A program made the translations under genes and the position numbers. DNA of 64,000 bases. It comes from an uncultured Alphaproteobacteria bacterium (GTDB lineage Bacteria; Pseudomonadota; Alphaproteobacteria; Bin95). Under the pieces are notes generated by a model that searched no databases, had not been told where the DNA came from, and worked only from the letters and a program-made list of their open reading frames with translations. This document shows, piece by piece, positions 17,509-26,384 of this stretch. The DNA lies in assembly GCA_938083135.1 (NCBI GenBank), contig CALLKY010000032.1, positions 33,613 to 97,612 of the forward strand. The letters are read 5' to 3'. Each line of letters opens with the position of its first letter. Position 1 is the stretch's first letter.

Positions 17509-18702
17509 TCAAAGCCCAAGCTCGTGCTTTGCGATGATGTTCCGCTGAATTTCATTGGACCCAGAATAGATTGATGCGGCGCGCAAGAATAGATAGCTTG
17601 GCATCAGGCCGTTGAAATAGTCCGCCCCGACGGGGTCTTCGTTCCAGCCCTGCTTCAAGGCACCTAGATTGTACGGTGCCGAATAATATCCGCCAGCCAT
17701 CACACCCAGCTCAGAAATCATCTGCTGCACTTCTGACCGTCGCACCTTGATTAGTGACGATACGGCACCAATTCCTTTGGCGGCCGAATGGGCTGACAAA
17801 GCTTTCAGCATTGTATTCTCAACGGTCATCAATTCCGCCTCGGTGTCTTTGAGGCGACGCCGGAAGTCTGGGTCATCAATCAGGCGTTCACCGTCACTAG
17901 CGCGCTCTTCAGACGCCATATGCTGAACCCGCTCAAGCGCTGTCTTTAGTTCACCGCAAGCGCCGCCCGAAATGCGTTCATGCTCCAGCAGATGTTTCGC
18001 GATGGTCCAACCTTTGCCTTCCTCGCCAACCAGCGAATCCAAGGGCACCTCCACATCCGTAAAGAATGTCTCGTTCAGATGATGCAGGCCGCTTGTTGCA
18101 ATAATCGGGCGGATTTCAATACCCGGGGTTGTCACCGGGAAAATCATGAATGAAATGCCGTTTTGCTTCTTCGGCTCATCAGACGTGCGGACGAGGCAGA
18201 AAATCCAATCTGCGTGATGGGCTAAGCTTGTCCAGATTTTAGAGCCGTTGATCACATATTTATCGCCCTTGCGAACGGCGCGCGTGCGCAGACTCGCCAA
18301 ATCAGACCCCGATCCAGGCTCAGAATATCCTTGGCACCACAACCGCTCGCCTGAGAGGATTTTGGGTAGATGCTCCGCCTTCTGTTCATCTGTGCCGAAT
18401 TGCATCAACACTGGCCCAACCATGCTAAGGCCAAAGGGCGAGAGCCTGGGAGCGCCAGCCAAGCCGGCCTCATCATCGAAAATGAAGCGCTGGACTGTCG
18501 TCCAATCAACGCCGCCATGCTCAACGGGCCAATTCGGCGCCGACCAGCCTTTAGCCGCTAGCGCCTTATACCAGCGCATATAATCTTCTTTGTGAACTTC
18601 CTGCCCTGAAAGCACCTTGTCGCGAACATCCTGGGGCAGATTTTGCTCGATGAATGCGCGGGCTTCCTGACGGAATTCTTCATCTTTGGCGGTGAAGGGC
18701 AT
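17509..18702 (-). CDS. acyl-CoA dehydrogenase
   Basis: A FAD enzyme oxidising an acyl-CoA to the trans-2-enoyl-CoA. The 397-residue sequence has the three-part ACAD layout: an alpha-helical N-domain (EEFRQEARAFIEQNLP), a beta-domain with YSEPGSGSDLASLRTRAVRKGD and INGSKIWTSLAHHADW, and a helical C-domain ending IYSGSNEIQRNIIAKHELGL, the FAD/active-site signature. AAGGA precedes ATG 18702. This type resembles the bacterial ACADs with DDEAGLAGAP and SPFGLSMVGP segments often found in steroid or branched-acid catabolism (inference). It is convergent with cobD (6 bp apart) and divergent from an MFS gene. Confidence 0.9.
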   Translation of the reverse strand: MPFTAKDEEFRQEARAFIEQNLPQDVRDKVLSGQEVHKEDYMRWYKALAAKGWSAPNWPVEHGGVDWTTVQRFIFDDEAGLAGAPRLSPFGLSMVGPVLMQFGTDEQKAEHLPKILSGERLWCQGYSEPGSGSDLASLRTRAVRKGDKYVINGSKIWTSLAHHADWIFCLVRTSDEPKKQNGISFMIFPVTTPGIEIRPIIATSGLHHLNETFFTDVEVPLDSLVGEEGKGWTIAKHLLEHERISGGACGELKTALERVQHMASEERASDGERLIDDPDFRRRLKDTEAELMTVENTMLKALSAHSAAKGIGAVSSLIKVRRSEVQQMISELGVMAGGYYSAPYNLGALKQGWNEDPVGADYFNGLMPSYLFLRAASIYSGSNEIQRNIIAKHELGL

Positions 18703-18820
18703 GTCGGGTCCTTTCCATATTCATAAGACTTTCAAGAATGCTTGCACGACTATGCAGGCGCGTCCATCCTGCGCGGTATTCGCCGGTATGCGGCGTGTTC
18801 CAGGTGAGTCGCACCAGCCC

Positions 18821-20020
18821 ATGCCCTTAGCCGCCATCTTGGCGCCGCTCGCAATTGCCATATTGATTCAGGCCTTGCCGACGTTCGGCAATTTGGCCGT
18901 GACGACGCTTGGGCCAGACGTCACACGCGCTATCGGACTGCCAGCCGGTGCTATCGGGGCCTATGTCGCCGTGGTCTATGGCGCAGCGACGCTGGGCTCC
19001 TTTGGTGCTGCGGGAACTGTATTGCGGTTTGGGCCAGTGCGCGCAAGCCAGGGTGCGCTCGCGCTCTATGTAATTGGCGGCATGATTATTTTCATGGCAC
19101 CTGGCCTTGTAAGCATCACGCTTGCGGCCATTCTATTTGGCATCGCCTACACAGTACCCATCCCAGCTGGGGCGCAAATCCTAATCAGGCACACGCCACC
19201 GCACCTCCAAAACACCCTATTCGGTATCCGCCAGTGCGGTGTTCCCATTGGCGGGATGATGGCAGGGCTACTTTTTCCGCCTATCGCGGCAGCATTTGGC
19301 TGGGAGGCCGCCTTGCTCACGGCCGCAGGTGCGTGTGGTGTGGCGCTTATTCTGATCCAAGGCGCGCGCACCCGTTATGACGCGGCACGACAACCGACAC
19401 TTCCAGTATTCAAGGCGGGCGCACATAGCCCACTGGCCACGATACGCCGGGATACAGAACTCCGCCGTTTATGCATCGCGGGCATTATTTTCGCTGGGTT
19501 TGAGGTCACATTCGTTGCAAATATCACGGCGCATTTATTCCGGGATGGCGGATGGACTTTGATTGAAGCGGGCCGCGGGCTTGGCGCCCTTCAGTTAGGT
19601 GGATTGCTTGGCCGCCTCTTATGGGGCCGGATTGCGGATGGCTTGGACAACCGGTCCGTTATGCTGGGCCTCATTGGTTTAGGCATGGCGGGAAGCGGTG
19701 TGATTATGGGCATGTTAGGGCTCGCCAGCCCGGCACTGGCCTATATCACCGCATTCGCGATCGGCCTTACAGCGGGCGGATGGACGGGTGTTGGTGTAGC
19801 GGAAGCTGCGCGGCTAGCGGGAAGTGCTGGCGCTGTCGCCGGCACGGCAGCGCTCACGATGGCCATGTTCTTTGGAATCGTAGCTCTACCCTTACTCGTC
19901 AGCGCCGCACTCATCGCAGGAATCACCTATTCAACCGTGTTTATCGTGTTGAGCGTCACAGCAGGTTGTGGCGGCCTCTTGATGCTGATGGCACCGCCGG
20001 TTAGGCCTGAGACCGTATGA
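18821..20020 (+). CDS. MFS transporter (first of a coupled pair)
   Basis: A 399-residue major facilitator with about twelve helices. After ATG 18821 the first helix is ILAPLAIAILIQALPTFGNLAV, followed by DVTRAIGLPAGAIGAYVAVVYGAATLG. GIRQCGVPIGGMMAGLLFPPI after helix 4 and GGLLGRLLWGRIADGLDNRSV between the halves are MFS-like loops. The longer frame from 18686 would add a 45-residue leader without any transmembrane or family character and is rejected. Its stop overlaps the start of the next MFS gene in an ATGA. The two proteins share layout and short motifs, such as the RQxGVPxGG loop, so they look like diverged tandem duplicates. The substrate is unknown. Confidence 0.8.
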   Translation: MPLAAILAPLAIAILIQALPTFGNLAVTTLGPDVTRAIGLPAGAIGAYVAVVYGAATLGSFGAAGTVLRFGPVRASQGALALYVIGGMIIFMAPGLVSITLAAILFGIAYTVPIPAGAQILIRHTPPHLQNTLFGIRQCGVPIGGMMAGLLFPPIAAAFGWEAALLTAAGACGVALILIQGARTRYDAARQPTLPVFKAGAHSPLATIRRDTELRRLCIAGIIFAGFEVTFVANITAHLFRDGGWTLIEAGRGLGALQLGGLLGRLLWGRIADGLDNRSVMLGLIGLGMAGSGVIMGMLGLASPALAYITAFAIGLTAGGWTGVGVAEAARLAGSAGAVAGTAALTMAMFFGIVALPLLVSAALIAGITYSTVFIVLSVTAGCGGLLMLMAPPVRPETV

Positions 20021-21297
20021 CCATTCCATCGCAACCTCCGTCCAAAATCCCCTGGACGCCGCTCATCCTCACGATGCTGACCCAAGCGGCGGCAACGATG
20101 GCTGCCTATACGTTATCAACCGCTTCACCACATATCGCACCCGATCTTGGCGTTGAAAATGAAGACGTGGCACAATTGGTCGCCATCGTTTACGGCGTTG
20201 GCGCGATCTCCGCCCTATTCGCCCCGCCATTGGTGCACCGGTTCGGCGGCATGGCCATCAGCCTCGCGATTTGTACGGCGGCTGGTGCGATGCATATGAT
20301 TGCAGCCATATCAGATACGATTCTTATGCTTGGGGTAGCTGCGATCGCACTTGGTTGTTGCTACGGCATGACCGCGCCCTCAAGTTCTCATGTGCTGGCG
20401 AAACTAGCACCTGCTAAACGCAGAAATGTGATTTTTTCCATCCGACAAATTGGCGTTCCATTAGGTGGGATATTGGGCGGGTTGCTGATTCCTCCTCTGA
20501 TTTTGCTCGGCGGCTGGCGCTTAGCTTTCTCCGCCCAATTGGTGTTCGTTCTGCTACTGGCCCTATCCATCTATATGGTCCGTCATCGGTACGATTTCGA
20601 TAGAGATCATTATCGACGGATTTTTAGACCGTCCGGTCCCGCACGTGTAATTGGCTTGTTACGAGAACTCCCCGAATTGCGTGCACTTGCATTTGTATCT
20701 GTCATTTATTCAGGCATCCAACTCTGCTTCGGCGCATTTCTGGTTACACAAATTGTTCGAATGCATGCACAACTGCCATATCATTTCGTCAACGCTGAAG
20801 AAGCGTATTTATTCGCAAGCGCTACAGCCCTAGTCACATTCCAGCTATCGGGTATCGCGACCCGCATTGTGCTTGGATTTGTCGCCGACGCATGGGTTTC
20901 AGCGCGAACACTGCTTGCAATCCAAGGCATGTTGATGGGCATATCCGCCATTATCGCAGCTCAATATGATTCGCTCTGGCCTCTGTGGCTGATCCTAGCG
21001 AATACAGCCCTCGCTGGCGCCACAGCAAGTGCTTATACCGGTCTGGCGTTCGCCGAATTCGCCCGCATTGGCGGCCCGCCCCGTGCTGCAGAAACAACAG
21101 GTCTTGGCGCAGCTTTGATGTTTGGTGGCGTCGCCATCATGGCACCGTTATTCCGGCTTGGCATCGACGTATTTGGCGGATATGCCGTGCCATTCCTCGT
21201 GATCGCTGCTTTGGCATTCATTAGCGCCGCCGTGCTCATACTGTTCAGGGAGAAACCCGTTGTCCTTTCAGACCCTAGACCCCATCAAACTGATTGA
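20017..21297 (+). CDS. MFS transporter (second of a coupled pair)
   Basis: A 426-residue major facilitator. Visible helices begin at LILTMLTQAAATMAAYTL, with the inter-helix loop IVYGVGAISALFAPPLVHRFGG and SIRQIGVPLGGILGGLLIPPL, the counterpart of the RQCGVPIGG segment in the upstream gene. RIVLGFVADAWVSARTLL is the second-half motif A-like loop. It starts inside the stop of the preceding MFS (ATGA) and its own 3' end contains the start of the alpha/beta hydrolase, so four genes form one translationally linked run. The run may concern uptake and breakdown of an ester or acid, which is inference only. Confidence 0.82.
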   Translation: MTIPSQPPSKIPWTPLILTMLTQAAATMAAYTLSTASPHIAPDLGVENEDVAQLVAIVYGVGAISALFAPPLVHRFGGMAISLAICTAAGAMHMIAAISDTILMLGVAAIALGCCYGMTAPSSSHVLAKLAPAKRRNVIFSIRQIGVPLGGILGGLLIPPLILLGGWRLAFSAQLVFVLLLALSIYMVRHRYDFDRDHYRRIFRPSGPARVIGLLRELPELRALAFVSVIYSGIQLCFGAFLVTQIVRMHAQLPYHFVNAEEAYLFASATALVTFQLSGIATRIVLGFVADAWVSARTLLAIQGMLMGISAIIAAQYDSLWPLWLILANTALAGATASAYTGLAFAEFARIGGPPRAAETTGLGAALMFGGVAIMAPLFRLGIDVFGGYAVPFLVIAALAFISAAVLILFREKPVVLSDPRPHQTD

Positions 21298-22111
21298 CCG
21301 GGACCATATGGTCGATGGGCTTTTCGTGAAGGAATGCCGACCGCTTGACCCGAGCCAAACAAATATCCCGATCATCATGGCCCATGGATCCAGCCATGGC
21401 TGGTGGGCTTGGCAACGTTGGCAGCCATTCTTTGCGAATGCCGGTTGGTCGACCTACGCATTCTCCTTCCGGGGGCATTCTGGCTCCTATATGCCGCCAG
21501 AAGCGGACTATCTGAATGCAACGATCTTTGATTATGTTGATGATCTAAAAAGCATTATGGATTGGCTCGGGCGCCCCGCCGTGCTCATGGGCCATAGCCT
21601 CGGCGGGATCGTCGCACAGAAAGCGGCAGAGGACGCCAGGCTCGCAGCACTCATTCCAATCGCTTCCATCGGCCCAAGTCAGATTGGTGTTCAACGTCCT
21701 GGAGCGCCCCCGCCGCTAGACAGATCCGTCATGCCAAGCCCCGAAGAGGCAAAGGCGCGATGGCTGCATGATCCGTGGCCGCAAGAGAAATTTAACCAAT
21801 TCTATGCATCTCTCTCACCTGAATCACCTAGCGTGCTCGCGTGGTCTGGGACAGGGCGAACGGAAGTTGACCCAGCAAAGGTCACCTGCCCCGTCCTTTG
21901 TGTCGGCGGTGCGGATGATCAGTCTTATGTGCCGAAGGCGGAAGCGCTGGCCGGCGTGTATGGCGCAGATTGGTTCGAACAGCCCGATGCTGGGCACAAT
22001 ATGATGGTGGAAGCAGCAAGCATTGATACAGCCCAAAGGATCAATCATTGGCTGATTTCGACACTCGGCCTCGACAGGAGCCCGGTAATTCAAACTGCGG
22101 CCAAGCGCTAG
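21260..22111 (+). CDS. alpha/beta hydrolase
   Basis: A serine hydrolase fold of 283 residues. Visible: the oxyanion region IIMAHGSSHGWWAWQRW near residue 35, FSFRGHSGS, the nucleophile elbow in VLMGHSLGGIVAQ (Ser near residue 116), TCPVLCVGGADDQ with the probable acid, and the catalytic His in QPDAGHNMMVE near residue 251. TTG 21260 is preferred as start because AGGGAG (21247-21252) lies seven bases upstream inside the MFS gene; the first ATG (21308) has no comparable site. It overlaps the MFS gene by 38 bp and shares one base with the following lipoprotein start. It is probably an esterase or lipase-like enzyme with unknown substrate. Confidence 0.85.
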   Translation: MSFQTLDPIKLIDRDHMVDGLFVKECRPLDPSQTNIPIIMAHGSSHGWWAWQRWQPFFANAGWSTYAFSFRGHSGSYMPPEADYLNATIFDYVDDLKSIMDWLGRPAVLMGHSLGGIVAQKAAEDARLAALIPIASIGPSQIGVQRPGAPPPLDRSVMPSPEEAKARWLHDPWPQEKFNQFYASLSPESPSVLAWSGTGRTEVDPAKVTCPVLCVGGADDQSYVPKAEALAGVYGADWFEQPDAGHNMMVEAASIDTAQRINHWLISTLGLDRSPVIQTAAKR

Positions 22112-22407
22112 TGCGCGCCCGCTTTGGATTTGTCGCCTGTGCGGCCCTCCTGCTTGCGGCCTGCGGCTCTAGCGATGAACCCCCGCCCCATGCTGCACGC
22201 GAGGTCCCCTGGCCAGCACCGCAACGCGCCCTTCCCGCCTCTGAAAAACTCGCATCAGACCTCGTGATGGCACCAATTGGCCGCGATCAGCGCGGCTGCG
22301 TTGTGTACAAATTAGAATCCCAATCCCGCCCGGCCATACAGTCGGTTTTTTATCGCACCCATGGGGGTGATTTCAGCACTATTGAAGAAGAGGCGGCCTG
22401 CACATGA
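22111..22407 (+). CDS. small lipoprotein
   Basis: A 98-residue protein beginning at GTG 22111, whose first base is the last base of the hydrolase stop (TAGTG). The N-terminus is a lipoprotein signal: RARFGF, a hydrophobic run, then the lipobox LAAC with Cys near residue 17, followed by GSSDEPPPH. The mature part is short, proline-rich at first, and contains DQRGCVVYKLESQSRP and a C-terminal Cys. I do not recognise the family. It overlaps the next gene by ATGA, so it is coupled between a hydrolase and an enoyl-CoA hydratase. The frame upstream (from 22048) is an alternate reading of the hydrolase. Periplasmic anchoring is inferred from the lipobox alone. Confidence 0.72.
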   Translation: MRARFGFVACAALLLAACGSSDEPPPHAAREVPWPAPQRALPASEKLASDLVMAPIGRDQRGCVVYKLESQSRPAIQSVFYRTHGGDFSTIEEEAACT

Positions 22408-23222
22408 TCGAGATCGAGAAAGAATCCGGCTGGCGCTACGTCAAAATTGAAAAATCTGGCCGCGTTGCAGTCGTTCGCTTCGATAGGAAAGACGGCGTGA
22501 ACGCCCTCTCTCTCCGCGCCATGCGGGAACTGACTGAAGCTGCCGAATGGATGCGTGCCGACCATGACATCTATGCCGTGGCACTGATTGGCAGCGACAA
22601 AGCCTTCTCTGCTGGGCGCGACTTGAAAGACCCGGAAATGGATCCTCGGCGCGAGGGTCCCCTAATGAACCGCCGCTGGGCCGCTGGCGCTGGTGCCCGG
22701 CTCTGCAAAGCCTGGGCAGACCTTGAGCAATATACGACCTGCGGCATTGAAGGCTTCGCAATTGGCGGCGGGTTGGCGCTTGCTGTTTCCGTAGATTACC
22801 GCACCATCAGCAAAACTGCGCACCTTCGCGCACCGGAAGCCGCCCTTGGGCTTTCCATGAGCTGGGGGTCTGTTCCGCGCATCGTCAATCTTGTTGGGCC
22901 AGCCCGCGCCAAGCAGATTTTGATCCATGCGAACAAATCCATCGAAGCCGATCAAGCGCTCGCATGGGGCCTAGTGGAAGAAATCGTGCCAGAAGGCGAA
23001 TCCGGCGCTGCTGCGATCCGAGCCGCAGAACTTGCCGCCGAAATTCCACCTGTAGCCGCTCGAATGATCAAGCGCACCGTGGACGCATACGCCAATGCAC
23101 TGGCCGATTCAGTGGTTCATATGGACACAGATCAGGTTTTATTGGCCGAAAGCGGCGCCGACCATCTAGAAGCGGTGGATGCTTTTCTGGCAAAAAGGGC
23201 TCCGACGTTCACAGGCGCGTAG
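22404..23222 (+). CDS. enoyl-CoA hydratase/isomerase family protein
   Basis: A crotonase-fold protein of 272 residues. It carries VAVVRFDRKDGVNALSLRAMREL, AFSAGRDLKDPEM (the first oxyanion segment), and GFAIGGGLALAVSVDYR with the second oxyanion-hole Gly. The conserved glutamate position region reads PEAALGLSMSWGSVPRIVNLVG; a hydratase usually shows two Glu here, and only one is evident, so isomerase or other crotonase chemistry is possible. It starts within the lipoprotein stop (ATGA) and ends the coupled run beginning at 18821. The substrate is unknown. Confidence 0.87.
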   Translation: MIEIEKESGWRYVKIEKSGRVAVVRFDRKDGVNALSLRAMRELTEAAEWMRADHDIYAVALIGSDKAFSAGRDLKDPEMDPRREGPLMNRRWAAGAGARLCKAWADLEQYTTCGIEGFAIGGGLALAVSVDYRTISKTAHLRAPEAALGLSMSWGSVPRIVNLVGPARAKQILIHANKSIEADQALAWGLVEEIVPEGESGAAAIRAAELAAEIPPVAARMIKRTVDAYANALADSVVHMDTDQVLLAESGADHLEAVDAFLAKRAPTFTGA

Positions 23223-23260
23223 GGCGAATCCGCCAGCGCCATAGCTCTGGAGGCTTTTAA

Positions 23261-23812
23261 ATGCCTATTTCTCTCCGCCCCTTAGCGGTGCTTTTCGCTG
23301 CTGCTGGCATCGCTGCTGGCGGCCCGGCTGACGCCCGCGATTTGGAAAACACCCTATATCTGGACCTTGATAGCGGTCGTGTTGTTATCGAAATGCTGCC
23401 GGATGTGGCACCAAACCACGTGACCCGCATCAAAGAACTCACCCGGCAAGGCTTCTATGATGGCCTGACATTCCATCGCGTCATTGAAGGCTTCATGGCC
23501 CAGACCGGTGATCCGGATGGCGATGGCACGGGCGGCTCTGGCCAGAACATCGATGCCGAATTTAGCCGTGTTCCGTTTGAGCGTGGCACAATGGGCATGG
23601 CGCGCTCCCAGAACCCAAATAGCGCTGACAGCCAGTTCTTCATCATGTTTGAACAAGGCTCCTTCCTGAATGGCCAATACACCGTATGGGGCCAGGTCGT
23701 GGAAGGTATGGAGCATGTCGACCGGATCAAGCTGGGCCATCAAGCTATGAACGGCGCCGTGCAAGACCCTGACAAGATTGTCAAAATGCAGGTCGCTGCG
23801 GACGCTCAATAG
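23261..23812 (+). CDS. periplasmic cyclophilin-type peptidyl-prolyl isomerase
   Basis: Catalyses cis-trans isomerisation of Xaa-Pro bonds in exported proteins. The N-terminus ISLRPLAVLFAAAGIAAGGPADA is a signal peptide with cleavage probably after ADA. The cyclophilin core follows: FYDGLTFHRVIEGFMAQTGD with the catalytic Arg, GTGGSGQNIDAEF, MARSQNPNSADSQFFIM, and NGQYTVWGQVVEGMEHVD. 183 residues fits the PpiA class. GGAGG lies about ten bases before ATG 23261. A strong intrinsic terminator directly follows, so this is probably a single-gene unit. Confidence 0.93.
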   Translation: MPISLRPLAVLFAAAGIAAGGPADARDLENTLYLDLDSGRVVIEMLPDVAPNHVTRIKELTRQGFYDGLTFHRVIEGFMAQTGDPDGDGTGGSGQNIDAEFSRVPFERGTMGMARSQNPNSADSQFFIMFEQGSFLNGQYTVWGQVVEGMEHVDRIKLGHQAMNGAVQDPDKIVKMQVAADAQ

Positions 23813-23835
23813 CTCCGGCGCACTGTTGAATTCCG

Positions 23836-23866
23836 AAGCCCCGTTGCATCACTGCAGCGGGGCTTT
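23836..23866 (+). terminator. intrinsic terminator after the cyclophilin gene
   Basis: Bases 23837-23848 pair with 23853-23864 (a GCCCCG/CGGGGC-centred 12-bp stem with one G-T wobble, plus an A-T pair outside) around a TCAC loop. A TTT and then GCATTT follow. It lies 24 bp after the stop of the cyclophilin gene and 27 bp before the next start. Confidence 0.85.
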
Positions 23867-23892
23867 GCATTTGGAGGGCGTATAGTCCGGCC

Positions 23893-25137
23893 ATGTCGAC
23901 ACTGTCCTTCATCCTTAGCAATGCCCGATGGCTCGCCGCCGGATTTGTGCTGGCGCTAGGGTCTTGCTTTGGACAAACATTCTTCATCGGCGTGTTTGGC
24001 GCATCCATCCGCGAAGAATTCAGCCTGACGGATGGAGACTTCGGTGCGGCCTATATGTTCGGCACGTTAGCCAGCGCCGCAGTGATCATTCAACTAGGCC
24101 GGCTGGCGGATGTCATGTCCGCAAGGCCTTTGGCTGTGATAGTGACCCTTGGCCTGGCGAGCGTCTGCATTGCCATGTCTATGGTTTCATCCTGGACCAT
24201 GCTCGTGTTCGTAATCTTCGGGCTTCGCCTGTTCGGCCAAGGCATGATGAGCCACCTTTCCGCCACTTGCATGGCCCGCTGGTTTGACCGGACCCGGGGC
24301 CGCGCCATCGCCATAGCCTCATTCGGCTATCCAACGGCCCAGGCAATAGCGCCCGCCACTGCCGTCCTGGTTCTTTCAACAGGCGATTGGCGGACGGCCT
24401 GGGTTGGCGGGGCGGCGATCCTGGCACTTTGCGTGGCACCACTCCTATTCATGCTACTCGCCCGGGACCGGCCGACGAGCGCTACTCACAACAGCTTCAA
24501 ACCACCAGCAGGCATTGATGGCAAGCAGTGGCGGCGGATTGATGTCATTAAGGAGCCACTATTCTGGCTGCTGGTTCCCGGCCTTGTTGCGCCAAGCTTT
24601 ATCGGCACATCGATCTTTTTCCTGCCAAGTCACATCGCAGAAGTAAAAGGCTGGGAGCTTGAGAGCTTCACCAATAGCTACTGGCTTTACGGGCTAACGT
24701 CGCTCTGCTTCTCAATCGTTGGCGGCTTTGTGGTGGATAAGTTCAGCGCCCGGGCTTCGCTGCCGTTTTATCTTTTGCCGATGGGTGCAGCCCTGATCAC
24801 GTTATCGCTGGGCACATCGCCCTGGACAATCGAACTGGTCTTTATCCTGCTGGGCATCGCAACCGGCTTCGGCATGACCGTGAAGACAGCACTCTGGGCC
24901 GAAATCTATGGAACGCAGCATATCGGCGCGATCAAGGCGCTGGTGCATTCCGTGATGGTGTTCGCCAGTGCGGCAGGGCCTGGCTTAACCGGCACTCTGA
25001 TCGACATAGGTGCCCCGTTTCCAACGCAAGCGCTTTATCTGGCGGGCTACACTATCGCCGTCAGCTGCTTGTACACATGGATCGTCACCGTAGGGCCGCT
25101 CGGTTATGCTGCCCGCAAACGTCAATCAGGAGCATAG
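23893..25137 (+). CDS. MFS transporter
   Basis: A 414-residue transporter of the oxalate/formate antiporter-like or monocarboxylate-like MFS type. The first helix LAAGFVLALGSCFGQTFFIGVFGASIREEF is followed by the motif GDFGAAYMFGTLASA and RLADVMSARPLAVI. WFDRTRGRAIAIASFGYPTAQA before helix 5 is typical of that branch, where the RGxAxxI pattern recurs. It is followed after 2 bp by an M20 amidohydrolase, so the pair may import and process an N-carbamoyl or ureido compound (inference). The upstream cyclophilin terminator separates it from preceding genes. Confidence 0.83.
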   Translation: MSTLSFILSNARWLAAGFVLALGSCFGQTFFIGVFGASIREEFSLTDGDFGAAYMFGTLASAAVIIQLGRLADVMSARPLAVIVTLGLASVCIAMSMVSSWTMLVFVIFGLRLFGQGMMSHLSATCMARWFDRTRGRAIAIASFGYPTAQAIAPATAVLVLSTGDWRTAWVGGAAILALCVAPLLFMLLARDRPTSATHNSFKPPAGIDGKQWRRIDVIKEPLFWLLVPGLVAPSFIGTSIFFLPSHIAEVKGWELESFTNSYWLYGLTSLCFSIVGGFVVDKFSARASLPFYLLPMGAALITLSLGTSPWTIELVFILLGIATGFGMTVKTALWAEIYGTQHIGAIKALVHSVMVFASAAGPGLTGTLIDIGAPFPTQALYLAGYTIAVSCLYTWIVTVGPLGYAARKRQSGA

Positions 25138-25139
25138 CC

Positions 25140-26384
25140 ATGACTGCCCGAAACCTTCGCATCAATCCGACCCGCCTTTGGGACATGCATATGGAAATGG
25201 CGAAGATCGGGCCGGGCATCGCTGGCGGCAATAATCGCCAGACCCTCACCGACGATGACAAGCTTGGCCGTGATCTGTTCAAACGCTGGTGCGAAGAAGC
25301 CGGGATGACGGTCAGCATCGACACAATGGGCAACATGTTTGCGCGCCGCCCTGGCAAAAACGATAGTCTGCCGCCGGTGATGGCGGGCAGTCACTTGGAT
25401 ACGCAGCCAACGGGCGGGCGGTTCGACGGGATATTCGGTGTTTTGGCAGCGCTAGAAGCTGTTCGCACAATGAACGACTTGGGTATCGAGACCGAACACC
25501 CGATTGAAGTCGTCAACTGGACCAACGAAGAAGGGTCACGCTTCCCACCACCAATGGTTGGATCAGGCGTGTTTTCTGGCACCTTCAAGGAGGCTGATGC
25601 CTACGCCATTGAAGACGTGGACGGCGCAACACTTGGCGGCGAGCTTGAGCGGATCGGCTATAAGGGCGACGTCGCCTGTGCAGAACGCCCGGTGAAGGCC
25701 TTCTTTGAGTGCCACATCGAACAAGGGCCGATGTTAGAGAACGAAGGCAAATCCATTGGCGTTGTTACAGGTGTGCAGGCAATGCGCTGGTATAAGGGCC
25801 GCGTACTGGGGGAGGCTCGACATGCTGGCACTACGCCCCCACAGAACCGCAAGGACGCGCTGACGGCTGCATCAAAGCTGTTCATTGAGATTGACGCCAT
25901 CATGCGCCGTCGTGGTGATGAAGGCCGCTGCACCGTTGGCTTGGCCCAAGCGTTCCCTGGCTCCCCAAATGTATGCCCAGACCGGGTTGAGTTCACCATC
26001 GACATGCGGAACCCGACAACGGATGAGCTAAACGCCATGGACCGAGAACTACGCGCCGCGGCAGAGCAGCTCTACACAGAAACCGGCTGCGGGTTCGAGC
26101 TGGAAGAGAGCTGGTTTTCAGAACCCACTGTATTTGCACAAGAATGCGTGGATGCCATTCGAATCGGCGCTGAAGCCCATGGCCATAGTTGGCGGGAAAT
26201 CATGTCGGGTGCTGGGCACGATGCCGTCCATATGAACCGCGTCGCACCCACTGCCATGATCTTCATCCCGTGCACCGACGGCATTAGCCACAATGAGGCC
26301 GAATACGCCAGTCCCGAACACATCGCCGCCGGCGCTGACACGCTATTGGCAGCGATGCTGGAATTCGCCAACGTTCAGGAATGA
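25140..26384 (+). CDS. M20-family Zn-dependent amidohydrolase (N-carbamoyl-L-amino acid hydrolase/allantoate amidohydrolase type)
   Basis: Hydrolyses an N-carbamoyl or related amide, releasing the amino acid with ammonia and CO2 in this family. The 414-residue protein has KIGPGIAGGNNRQTLTDDD, the metal ligands in GSHLDTQPTGGRFDG near residue 82, VVNWTNEEGSRF with the catalytic/metal Glu pair near 125, the ligand His in FECHIEQGPMLE near 190, and SGAGHDAVHMN near 360. The dimerisation lid sits between. Start ATG 25140 follows CAGGAG by seven bases; the frame opening at 25077 reads inside the MFS gene. It overlaps the convergent CREST gene by 10 bp. Ureidopropionase or allantoate hydrolase are the alternatives. 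Confidence 0.88.
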   Translation: MTARNLRINPTRLWDMHMEMAKIGPGIAGGNNRQTLTDDDKLGRDLFKRWCEEAGMTVSIDTMGNMFARRPGKNDSLPPVMAGSHLDTQPTGGRFDGIFGVLAALEAVRTMNDLGIETEHPIEVVNWTNEEGSRFPPPMVGSGVFSGTFKEADAYAIEDVDGATLGGELERIGYKGDVACAERPVKAFFECHIEQGPMLENEGKSIGVVTGVQAMRWYKGRVLGEARHAGTTPPQNRKDALTAASKLFIEIDAIMRRRGDEGRCTVGLAQAFPGSPNVCPDRVEFTIDMRNPTTDELNAMDRELRAAAEQLYTETGCGFELEESWFSEPTVFAQECVDAIRIGAEAHGHSWREIMSGAGHDAVHMNRVAPTAMIFIPCTDGISHNEAEYASPEHIAAGADTLLAAMLEFANVQE

